Of a DNA stretch of 14,765 bases, positions 1-6,739 are shown piece by piece (within the stretch, counting starts at the first letter, position 1; the number at the start of each line of letters is the position of its first letter). Origin of the DNA: an uncultured Treponema sp. (lineage in GTDB: Bacteria > Spirochaetota > Spirochaetia > Treponematales > Treponemataceae); the NCBI GenBank assembly GCA_934699065.1, contig CAKUWD010000060.1, positions 1-14,765 of the forward strand, written 5' to 3'. The notes under the pieces were generated by a model. That model was not told the DNA's origin, did not search any database, and saw nothing but the letters and a program-made list of their open reading frames with translations. The position numbers and the translations under genes are program-made.

Positions 1-1922
1 AACTCCTTCTGCTCTTTGAAGGAGAGTTTTTTCTTTGTTGCGGTGGATACGGTGGTTTCGATACGATGCTGAGCATCACTCAACCACCGATTGTCAGAAT
101 CTGTACCGGTGGTTGAGTGCCCGCGAAGCGGGTGTATCGAAACCACCGTATTTTTCTTCTGTTCTTCGCGGTATTCAATATACTCCGAGCACTTTCCAAC
201 AAAGCCGCTTATGTTTCCATCTTCTTCCATGATAAAAAGGCTGTCCACAGTTTTGTCCATAAAGTAGCGGTCGTGGCTCACAAGCAGAAGACAGCCTTCA
301 TACCCTTCCAGGAACTGCTCGAGAATATTCATCGTAAAAATATCAAAGTCGTTTGTAGGCTCGTCGAGTACCAGAAAGTTTGGATTCTCGAGCAGGAGTC
401 TCACAAGATAAAGTCGCTTACGTTCACCGCCGCTCAGACTGCTTACCGGACTATGCTGGATCTTTCCTTCAAAGCCGAACTCTTCAAGGAACTTTGTAGC
501 ACTTAATTCTTTCTTGCCGTTGCTGAGAGTCATGTGCTCGGCACTTTCTTTAATGTATTCCAGGACGGTAAGGTTTGTATCTTTAAATACCGGATTCTGC
601 GTGTAGTAGCCGAACTTTGTGTTTTCACCCACGACTACAGTACCGCTATCCGGAGCCAGCTGACCTGTGATTATGTTGAGGAAGGTAGATTTGCCGCTTC
701 CGTTATCGCCAAAGATTCCGATTTTCTGTCCCTTGGTAAAGACGTAGGAAAAGTTCTTAATTACCGGAACATACCCCTCTGTCATCCCGAACTTGTTTCG
801 GGATCTATTATTAGGAGATGCTGAAACAAGTTCAGCATGACTGTCATTTTTAAGTTCAGCATGACAGTCATCTGTTCCTACATATCCCTTGGGATAATTC
901 TTAGAAATATTATGCAGCTCCAGTACCTTGCCACCAAGCCGCTTTCCTTTTACCTCAAAGGTAAAGCCCTTGTCGGCCTGGAACTTTTCGCGGTTTATAA
1001 GCTGCTGGTCACGCTGAATGCGGGCCTTGATTTTTGTACCGCGGGCGCAGGGACCTCGCAGCAGCCACTCACGTTCGAAGCGGAGAACGGACTCTATGCG
1101 GCGCTCGGTGTTTGCTTCAATCTCTGCTTCGGTTTCTTTTTTCTCAAGATACTGGCTGTAGTTACCTACGTAAAGCTTAAGGTGGTTGCGGGCAAGTTCA
1201 TAAATGTTTGTACAGACTGCATCCAGAAACCAGCGGTCATGGGTTACCATAAGAACCGAACGTTTTGTGTCATGAAGATAATTCTGCAGCCAGTAAATTG
1301 TTGTGATATCAAGATGGTTAGTAGGTTCGTCCAGAAGCAGAAGCTTTGTGTCTTCAACCAGAACCTGGGCCAGGGCAACCTTTTTACACATACCGCCGCT
1401 CAGAGTTCCCATGCGGCGGCTCATATCTGTAATGCCGAGTGTGCTCAAAATAGAAGAGATCTGTGCTTCATAATTCCAGAGATCTCCGCTGTCCATTTTC
1501 TGCATAATCTGTTCATAACGGTTTTGAAGACCTGCGGAAATTACGGTGGTTGAGTAAGCCGAAGGCTGTATCGAAACCACCGAACTTCCCCTGCTACCCA
1601 TCTCCTCGCAGATTTCCTCGTATTCGCGGATTACTGCGAGTTTAGGAGATGAGCTTTTAAAAATGTGCTCCCGGATTGTATCGTCGGGATTAAAGGCTGG
1701 AGTCTGCGGCAGGTAAGAAAGACCCGCTTCTTTATTTATAACAACGCTTCCTTCATCCGGCTGCAGGGCACCCGCAATTGTTGCAAGCAGGGTAGACTTA
1801 CCAGTTCCGTTTCGTCCAATAAGGGCAGCCTTTTCGCCTTCCTGAATGCCGAAAGAAACTTGTGTAAAGAGCGGCTTTTCCCGACCGATTTTTGCCAGAT
1901 TATTTATTGAAAGAATGTTCAA
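1..1922 (-). CDS. uup: ABC-F ATPase, Uup type, partial at its C-terminal end, carrying in-frame palindromic repeats
   Basis: This is a cytosolic ribosome-associated ABC-F protein with two ATPase domains and no membrane part. The 640 visible residues show Walker A GRNGTGKS near residue 36, signature LSGGM at 174, Walker B LLLLDEPTNHLD around 198 and a THDR switch. The second domain has Walker A GDNGSGKS at 405, LSGGE at 496, LVLDEPTNDFD around 520 and SHDR. The linker segment EWLLRGPCARGTKIKARI and the final KLSFKEQKE, which opens the C-terminal domain, point to Uup rather than EttA. The start is TTG at 1922, with GGAG six bases upstream and no usable ATG. Three foreign-looking segments, at about residues 115-127, 352-382 and 593-624, are translated repeat DNA. 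Removing about 75 residues and adding a normal C-terminal coiled coil would give the usual Uup length of about 635. No stop or frameshift interrupts the frame. The reading frame leaves the window at position 1. Confidence 0.93.
   Translation of the reverse strand, partial: MNILSINNLAKIGREKPLFTQVSFGIQEGEKAALIGRNGTGKSTLLATIAGALQPDEGSVVINKEAGLSYLPQTPAFNPDDTIREHIFKSSSPKLAVIREYEEICEEMGSRGSSVVSIQPSAYSTTVISAGLQNRYEQIMQKMDSGDLWNYEAQISSILSTLGITDMSRRMGTLSGGMCKKVALAQVLVEDTKLLLLDEPTNHLDITTIYWLQNYLHDTKRSVLMVTHDRWFLDAVCTNIYELARNHLKLYVGNYSQYLEKKETEAEIEANTERRIESVLRFEREWLLRGPCARGTKIKARIQRDQQLINREKFQADKGFTFEVKGKRLGGKVLELHNISKNYPKGYVGTDDCHAELKNDSHAELVSASPNNRSRNKFGMTEGYVPVIKNFSYVFTKGQKIGIFGDNGSGKSTFLNIITGQLAPDSGTVVVGENTKFGYYTQNPVFKDTNLTVLEYIKESAEHMTLSNGKKELSATKFLEEFGFEGKIQHSPVSSLSGGERKRLYLVRLLLENPNFLVLDEPTNDFDIFTMNILEQFLEGYEGCLLLVSHDRYFMDKTVDSLFIMEEDGNISGFVGKCSEYIEYREEQKKNTVVSIHPLRGHSTTGTDSDNRWLSDAQHRIETTVSTATKKKLSFKEQKE
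51..88 (+). repeat. Palindromic element, family 1, copy A
   Basis: The element has the fixed arms GGTGGTTTCGATAC and ACTCAACCACC around a core hairpin GATGC-TGA-GCATC. It lies inside the uup frame and is read in the opposite orientation to copies B and C, giving RWLSDAQHRIETTV. It pairs with copy B to form a large inverted repeat: positions 48-64 are the exact reverse complement of 134-150 (17 bp). Confidence 0.9.
108..147 (-). repeat. Palindromic element, family 1, copy B
   Basis: On the minus strand it reads GGTGGTTTCGATAC, then a core hairpin CCCGC-TTC-GCGGG, then ACTCAACCACC. The arms equal those of copies A and C but the core stem is different and still self-complementary. It is translated as VVSIHPLRGHSTT within uup, and a 19-base spacer separates it from copy A. 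Confidence 0.9.
781..806 (+). repeat. Palindromic element, family 2, copy with CCCG stem
   Basis: A 26-bp hairpin element: GTCAT, stem CCCG, centre AACTTGTTT, stem CGGG, then ATCT. The stem ATCCCGAA/TTCGGGAT is perfect. It is read antisense inside uup as RSRNKFGMT. Repeats of this type are known to be dispersed in several bacterial genomes. Confidence 0.88.
816..841 (-). repeat. Palindromic element, family 2, copy with GCTG stem
   Basis: On the minus strand it reads GTCAT, stem GCTG, centre AACTTGTTT, stem CAGC, then ATCT. It has the same ends and centre as the copy at 781-806, in opposite orientation and with another, equally self-complementary stem. It is translated as SHAELVSAS in uup. 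Confidence 0.88.
852..865 (-). repeat. Partial copy of palindromic element, family 2
   Basis: Half an element on the minus strand, GTCATGCTGAACTT. It lies directly next to the full copy at 816-841 and is read in the same frame (CHAEL). It looks like a tandem partial duplication of the left half. Confidence 0.8.
1545..1581 (-). repeat. Palindromic element, family 1, copy C
   Basis: On the minus strand it has the same GGTGGTTTCGATAC and ACTCAACCACC arms, with a core hairpin AGCC-TTC-GGCT. It is translated in the same frame as copy B, giving VVSIQPSAYSTT. It falls between Walker A and the signature of the first ATPase domain, the place where ABC-F proteins carry the variable arm subdomain. Confidence 0.9.
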
Positions 1923-1934
1923 GCTTTACTCCAG
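1923..1934 (-). promoter_or_regulatory. Ribosome binding site deciding the TTG start of uup
   Basis: GGAG lies six bases upstream of the TTG at 1922 on the minus strand (ACTGGAGTAAAGC-TTG). The protein alignment begins immediately (MNILSINNLAKI, typical ABC-F first strand), so the TTG is the best start. Confidence 0.75.
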
Positions 1935-1954
1935 TTCCAGAATCAATTTTGTTT

Positions 1955-1983
1955 ATTATAGCGATTAGCTGTAAAAATTGTAA
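1955..1983 (-). promoter_or_regulatory. Probable promoter of uup
   Basis: A perfect TATAAT lies on the minus strand at 1960-1955. A poor -35 hexamer TTACAA sits at 1983-1978, separated by 17 bases. The spacing to the TTG start (about 33 bases) fits a short leader. Confidence 0.5.
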
Positions 1984-2014
1984 CCAAATCTAAGGTTAAA
2001 TGTCTTAATATATG

Positions 2015-2043
2015 TTGACATGTCAGATGTATTAGTGTATTAG
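2015..2043 (+). promoter_or_regulatory. Probable promoter of the M16 peptidase pair
   Basis: A perfect TTGACA at 2015-2020 is followed after 17 bases by TATTAG at 2038-2043 as the -10. The -35 overlaps the palindrome TGACATGTCA (2016-2025). The -10 overlaps an inverted repeat GTATTA/TAATAC (2037-2042 and 2049-2054). Either could be an operator; no regulator is identified here. Confidence 0.55.
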
Positions 2044-2090
2044 TAGAGTAATACAATATACAAATTATTATTTAATAAGGATGTGATAGT

Positions 2091-3560
2091 ATGAAAACAC
2101 TATTTAAAAAAGGTGTAGCCTTTATAGGGCTTAGCCTTATATCGTTAGTTCTGCTTTTTGCAGAAGAAACGCCGATTAATCATTTGTATTCCTATACTCT
2201 TGATAACGGCCTGTCGGTTTTTGTTGCAGAAAATCACTCTGCGCCACTTGTTTATATTGAAGTCGCAGTTCGTGCCGGCTCAATTGCCCAGACTCCCGAA
2301 AACGCAGGGCTTTTTCATCTGTATGAACACATGATGTTCAAGGGGAATTCAAAGTACAGAAATTCTCAGGCAATGCAGACAGCCCTTAATAATATGGGTG
2401 TTTCAAGCTGGAACGGAACAACTTCTATAGACCGCGTAAATTATTTTATTACTGTTCCTGTAGATCAGTTTGAAAAGGGACTCGAATTCTGGAGCTATGC
2501 TATTCGTGAGCCTCTTATGGTTCCAAAGGAATTTGAAGATGAAAAGAAAGTTGTAATCTCAGAGATTCAGGGCTACTATGGCCAGCCATCTGAGCAGCAG
2601 ACTTATTTTACAACCAGAACTCTTTTCCCAGAAGCACCCTGGACCTTTGATGCTGGTGGACCTGTAGAGGTTGTTCAGAATGCAACAATTGAACAGCTTC
2701 GCGATATTCAGCATAAATACTACATTCCAAATAATGCAGCAGTGCTTGTCGGTGGTGATGTTGATCCAGACCAGGCCTGCCAGCTTGTAAAGAAAGTATT
2801 TGGAGACTGGGAGGCTGGAGAAGATCCATGGAAAGATGAAGGCAAGGCTTATAATGTAAATCCTCTTGACCAGCCTTTGTATTGTGTAATTCCTTATGAT
2901 GAGCTTTCACCGGAATTTCTTCAGGTTATTGTTACCTGGCGCGGACCAGATTCTGATTTTAATGTAAAGGATACTTACACAGCAGATGTTCTTGCCAAAG
3001 TTCTTTTAGATCCAAACGGAGCTTTTAAAAAGGCTCTGGTAAAAAATAAAAAACTCAATATTCCAAATTCGGATTATTTATGGGCAGGCCATCAGACCTT
3101 CAGACATCACGGACTTTTTGCTGTAAACGGCGTTATGCTTAAGCCTTCAAAGAGTTACCCGGAGCAGGTTAAGGCCTTTTATGACACCCTTATGAATAAA
3201 GCTTTTCCAGCACTGCAGAAAGATAAGTCTCTTGAATCAGCAGAAAAAAGAAAGCTTTTACTTCAGTCTATAAAAGATAACCGGGCTTTTGAATCTGAAT
3301 CGGCTCAGGGCCTTCTTTCAATTCTTTCCTTTTACTGGACTTACGCTCCAAAAGATTACTTTTTGACTTACGACGAAAATCTTATGAAAGTCGAAAAGAA
3401 GGATCTGGATCCTTATCTTGAAAACTATATTTACAGCCGTAATCCGATTGTAAAGGTTTTGGTAAATCCTCAGGTTTATGAAGAGACAAAAGCGGATTTT
3501 GATGCTGCAGGCTTTGTTCAGATTACTGCAGATAATGCTTTCTGGTGGAGTGAAAAATGA
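2091..3560 (+). CDS. Exported M16 zinc metallopeptidase, catalytic subunit
   Basis: The protein is a 489-residue M16 (pitrilysin/insulinase family) peptidase that should degrade peptides outside the cytoplasm. Residues 1-24 form a signal peptide ending LLFAEE. The inverted zinc motif HLYEH is at 76-80, and the third ligand is probably Glu159 in VVISEI. A typical M16 core continues with NAAVLVGGDVDPD near residue 225. In the C-terminal half the R...Y pair that binds substrate in other M16 proteins is not evident (KALVKNKKLNIP). That pair is present in the next gene, so the two products probably work as a heterodimer. The start has AAGGA nine bases upstream. The stop overlaps the next start by four bases (ATGA), indicating translational coupling. 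The family assignment is firm; the physiological substrate is unknown. Confidence 0.93.
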   Translation: MKTLFKKGVAFIGLSLISLVLLFAEETPINHLYSYTLDNGLSVFVAENHSAPLVYIEVAVRAGSIAQTPENAGLFHLYEHMMFKGNSKYRNSQAMQTALNNMGVSSWNGTTSIDRVNYFITVPVDQFEKGLEFWSYAIREPLMVPKEFEDEKKVVISEIQGYYGQPSEQQTYFTTRTLFPEAPWTFDAGGPVEVVQNATIEQLRDIQHKYYIPNNAAVLVGGDVDPDQACQLVKKVFGDWEAGEDPWKDEGKAYNVNPLDQPLYCVIPYDELSPEFLQVIVTWRGPDSDFNVKDTYTADVLAKVLLDPNGAFKKALVKNKKLNIPNSDYLWAGHQTFRHHGLFAVNGVMLKPSKSYPEQVKAFYDTLMNKAFPALQKDKSLESAEKRKLLLQSIKDNRAFESESAQGLLSILSFYWTYAPKDYFLTYDENLMKVEKKDLDPYLENYIYSRNPIVKVLVNPQVYEETKADFDAAGFVQITADNAFWWSEK

Positions 3561-4942
3561 AAAAAATTAAAATAATAATTTCAGCTTTATGCTGCATGCT
3601 TATTTCTGTAAGTGCTTTTGCAGCTTCGTCAAATGTAAACGAAGAATCAAAAATAAAAGAATTTAAATTGAAAAATGGGATACCTGTCTACTATATAGAA
3701 AATACAGATAATGAAATTGATCATGTTTCTATTGTAGTAAAGGGCGGCCGTACATATTTAAAGCCGGAAGAGTCGGGACTGGAGCAGGCTTTATTTTCAA
3801 TGATGACTCGTGGTTCAGCAAAATACAATTTTATAAAGCGTCAGCAAATCAGCTATGAAAAGAGTGTGTCTGTTTTTCATGATGAAACTGACAATGCCAG
3901 CGTTCTTTCCCTGCAGTGTGTAAACTACTATCTTAAGGATATGCTTCCGCTTTTGACAGACGGTTTTATGAAGCCGGTTTTTCCAAAGCAGGTTTATGAT
4001 TATATGATGTCTGAGTTTTCTATGGAGCTTCAGTCGAAATACAATGACCCAAGGGCCTTACTTAAACAGACAGCAAATGACATAATTTATAAAAATCATC
4101 CTTATGAAGCAGATGTGGATCCAAGACCAGATACTTTGCAAAACATCACTATCAAAGCAATGAAGGATTTGCACAAAAGCATACTTGATTCCCGCCGCAT
4201 CTGTGTAATTGCAGTCTGCAGTTTAGACAGCGAGGATTTGCTTAATCATCTTAATTCAACAATTGGAACAATAAAGGCTCTTAGTACAGCTTTGCCCCAG
4301 GTACAGATTAATCCTCCGGAAATTTCAGGTGACGCTGTAGTAATAACACATCCATCATCAACAGGCTCTGGTTATGCACTTTATACTTTCCAGGCTCCAT
4401 CAATCAAAGATGAAGATTATTATGCTGCAAAAATTGCTGCCGATATTTACTCAACAAATATGTTTAATATTGTGCGCTCAAAAAATGGTGCCTGTTATTC
4501 TACCGGTTCCCTTATTCAGTCCTCTGAAGCAAATTATGGAGGTGAATATTTTCTTATGATTTCTAATCCAAAAGAATTTGCTAAATTTGCAGTTGAAGCC
4601 CGTAAGCTTATGGCGGAAGGAAAGTACGTAGAAAAATTGAATGATGATGGTTCCTATGAATTAACCTCAATAGATGGAGTTCTTGAGGGATCTAAAAATG
4701 CTTTGATTAATTCAATCTACAGTTCAACTGTAAAAACTGGCGGTAAGGTAGCCCAGTATTGTCTGGCACTGGTAGATTATGATGATATTAATGCCTATGA
4801 ATCTATGATAGATAAGATTCATGCAGTTACTGCAGATGATGTTCTGAAGGCCTTTAATAAATACTGGATTCAAGGCTCAGGCCGCTGGTTTGCAGTTGTC
4901 GGACCTGAATCAGAAAATGAAATTACTTTTCAAGACCAGTAA
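3557..4942 (+). CDS. Exported M16-family partner subunit, zinc site lost
   Basis: This 461-residue protein has a signal peptide (MKKIKIIISALCCMLISVSAFA) followed by an M16 fold that parallels the upstream protein. At the zinc-site position, GLFHLYEHMM of the partner aligns with GLEQALFSMM here: both histidines and the catalytic glutamate are gone, so it cannot cleave by itself. It keeps VRSKNGACYSTGS near residue 310, matching the R...Y element that holds substrate in the non-catalytic half of M16 enzymes. GGAG lies six bases before the ATG, and the four-base overlap with the catalytic gene supports fixed stoichiometry. The natural reading is the regulatory/substrate-binding half of a two-chain M16 protease. 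Its 3' end overlaps the convergent TPR lipoprotein gene by 20 bases. Confidence 0.9.
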   Translation: MKKIKIIISALCCMLISVSAFAASSNVNEESKIKEFKLKNGIPVYYIENTDNEIDHVSIVVKGGRTYLKPEESGLEQALFSMMTRGSAKYNFIKRQQISYEKSVSVFHDETDNASVLSLQCVNYYLKDMLPLLTDGFMKPVFPKQVYDYMMSEFSMELQSKYNDPRALLKQTANDIIYKNHPYEADVDPRPDTLQNITIKAMKDLHKSILDSRRICVIAVCSLDSEDLLNHLNSTIGTIKALSTALPQVQINPPEISGDAVVITHPSSTGSGYALYTFQAPSIKDEDYYAAKIAADIYSTNMFNIVRSKNGACYSTGSLIQSSEANYGGEYFLMISNPKEFAKFAVEARKLMAEGKYVEKLNDDGSYELTSIDGVLEGSKNALINSIYSSTVKTGGKVAQYCLALVDYDDINAYESMIDKIHAVTADDVLKAFNKYWIQGSGRWFAVVGPESENEITFQDQ

Positions 4943-5831
4943 GTAAATCCAGGCTCTTTGCTGCAAGCTCATTCAGGTTTGCAGCATTGTAAATTTCTGC
5001 AGAGTGGAGAAGGGCTGCCTTAGCTGCTTCCTTTTCTGCTTCTGCAGGATTTCCTTTTAAGAGAATCACTGCCTTAATATAATAATCAGCACCAAGAGCC
5101 ATAGAGTTTTCTGCACAGCGGTCATAATAAATTGCCTTGTTCAGAGCCTCCAGTGCTTCCTTTTTATTTCCAGATTGAGAATGATTCTGGGCAATCTTAT
5201 ACCAGGTAATTCCAATTTCAGAAAGATAAAGATTATCGGTAAAAAGCTTTACAGCTTCATTATAAATTTTGTCGGCTTCCTTATAGTGGCCGCTCAACCT
5301 GTAAATATCACCAAGAATAGAGTCGCACTGGGCATGATTGTAAGGCTTGTTTTTAAAAACTTTTTTTGCGTTATCAATCTTATCAACAATCTGATTAAAG
5401 TTTGCCTGAACCTCATTCTGGGCAATCAGAATTCTTGCTTCTGACATTGCGCACAAAAGCTCGCTTTCCTGTGTGTTACGTGTATTTGGAATAAAGGCCT
5501 TGGCCTGCTGCAGATAGAACTTTGCTTTGTCAATTGCCGGCGGATTGTAGGAAAGATAAAGACTTACATGAGTCAGGGAAACAGAAAGCAGCAGATCATA
5601 ATTATCAATTGAAAGAGCCTGACTGCGGGCCTGGTTCAAAAGATTTTCTGCCTGATCATAGCTTCCATTGAGAATGCAGGCGTTTGCAGTTTCAATGGCG
5701 TCTTTACAGGAATCCTGAATTGTGGTTATAAACATCTGGCGCTTAGGGCCGGAAGAACAGGCAGTAGTAAGAGCAGTGGTAAGAAAAAAAGCAGGGGCTA
5801 AGAGGGCTGCAATAATCAGATTTTTTTTCAT
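4923..5831 (-). CDS. TPR-repeat lipoprotein, last gene of the mla operon
   Basis: This is a 302-residue predicted lipoprotein. The N-terminus is a hydrophobic signal sequence ending LTTAC-SSG, with Cys25 as the lipidation site, a permissive lipobox of the kind spirochaetes use. The rest is almost all alpha-helical with tetratricopeptide-like pairs: SYDQAENLLNQARSQAL, AKFYLQQAKAF, GHYKEADKIYNEAVKLF, GNKKEALEALNKAIYY and AEAEKEAAKAALLH. TPRs usually hold protein partners together, so this may be an assembly or docking factor for the MCE transporter. That role is inferred from position only. Its start shares one base with the stop of the MCE gene (TAATG), so it is translationally coupled to it. 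It is not MlaC and has no lipid-binding MlaC signature that I can see. Confidence 0.85.
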   Translation of the reverse strand: MKKNLIIAALLAPAFFLTTALTTACSSGPKRQMFITTIQDSCKDAIETANACILNGSYDQAENLLNQARSQALSIDNYDLLLSVSLTHVSLYLSYNPPAIDKAKFYLQQAKAFIPNTRNTQESELLCAMSEARILIAQNEVQANFNQIVDKIDNAKKVFKNKPYNHAQCDSILGDIYRLSGHYKEADKIYNEAVKLFTDNLYLSEIGITWYKIAQNHSQSGNKKEALEALNKAIYYDRCAENSMALGADYYIKAVILLKGNPAEAEKEAAKAALLHSAEIYNAANLNELAAKSLDLLTGLEK

Positions 5832-6739
5832 TAGAAGTTATCCTCCCTAAGCTTTGGTGCTGCATTTTCTTTTTCAGGCTTTTCAGATATGCCGTTCTTT
5901 AAGAGAGGATTATTCTTAAGTCCTTCCATAACATCCTGCATCTGCTTGATTAATGTCTGAGTTTGCGAAATCAGAATAGAAATGCCAGGCATGTTGCTTT
6001 CTACAGAAGAAGTTATTTTGTCGATATCACCCATTGTAGAATCGAGTTCTCTCAAAATACTGGCAATTGAGCCTTGTGCATTTTCATCTTCCAGAAGTTT
6101 TGGAATAAGACCTGAAGGATCTGAAGTGATAGAATTAATATTTGTAAGAATTGAATTCAACTGAAGCAATGTAGTTGTAAGAGGGGTGTCTGAATTTCCT
6201 TCCAGGGCAACATTAATCTGTTTTACAAGAGTGTCTATATCACCTACGAGAGTTGTAGCCAATGCAAGAAGTGTATTGATAGAATCGGTTTGTTCGATAA
6301 CACTAACTTTTTTATCCTGGATCAGCTTCTTTCCTTCTTCGCTGGAACGTTCCGGAATAAAGGAATTGTCTGGAAGAAAATCAGTTTTGTTACCCGGATA
6401 AAAAACTACAGACGATCCCAGGGGACTTGTGAGAATCTCAATTATTGAATCTTTAACAATCTTATTTCTGTAGTCGTCTGTAATGTAAAAATTAACAATA
6501 ACCTTGTCGTTATTGTCCAGTTCGAAGTTTTTAATTTTACCGATTTCAAAGCCTTTGTAGGTGATTGATTTTCCAACACTTATATTTGCTGCAGTAGAGA
6601 TGACGGTGTAATAATTATGTTTTGGTACAAACCACTTTTGAGTCGAACCGATTAAAAAGATTATGAAGATTAAGGCAATAATTGCAATAATGCTTAAAAT
6701 ACCAACAATCTGGTCTGCATACTTTATTTTAAATTTCAT
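5831..6739 (-). CDS. mlaD: MCE-domain lipid-transport protein (MlaD type)
   Basis: This 302-residue protein has one membrane anchor at about residues 10-31 and an MCE domain at about 41-130 (YYTVISTAANISVGKSITYK, GFEIGKIKNFEL, ILTSPLGSSVVFY). A long, mainly helical C-terminal part follows (about 145-285), with a charged tail. MCE proteins form hexameric rings in the periplasm that carry phospholipids between the membranes, bound to an MlaFE-type ABC transporter. The two preceding genes encode exactly those partners. The start overlaps the mlaF stop by four bases, and AAGG lies six bases upstream. The C-terminal extension is longer than in Escherichia coli MlaD (about 183 residues) and more like the long MCE proteins with helical tails. 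Lipid substrate and direction of transport cannot be read from the sequence. Confidence 0.9.
   Translation of the reverse strand: MKFKIKYADQIVGILSIIAIIALIFIIFLIGSTQKWFVPKHNYYTVISTAANISVGKSITYKGFEIGKIKNFELDNNDKVIVNFYITDDYRNKIVKDSIIEILTSPLGSSVVFYPGNKTDFLPDNSFIPERSSEEGKKLIQDKKVSVIEQTDSINTLLALATTLVGDIDTLVKQINVALEGNSDTPLTTTLLQLNSILTNINSITSDPSGLIPKLLEDENAQGSIASILRELDSTMGDIDKITSSVESNMPGISILISQTQTLIKQMQDVMEGLKNNPLLKNGISEKPEKENAAPKLREDNF

Noticed and set aside
51..147. CRISPR-like or insertion-sequence ends
   Set aside because: The repeats are too few, irregularly spaced and palindromic, with no spacers of constant length, no cas genes and no transposase in between.
781..865. Frameshift or pseudogene in uup
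   Set aside because: Reading codon by codon shows the frame open through all repeats and all ATPase motifs on both sides intact.
117..1553. Long plus-strand open frames (for example 117-506 and 837-1553)
   Set aside because: They are antisense shadows of the uup gene; they show no family motifs, while the minus strand carries two complete ABC motif sets.
2608..2910. Minus-strand open frame of 100 codons
   Set aside because: It is antisense to the M16 catalytic gene and has low-complexity His/Gln/Leu composition.
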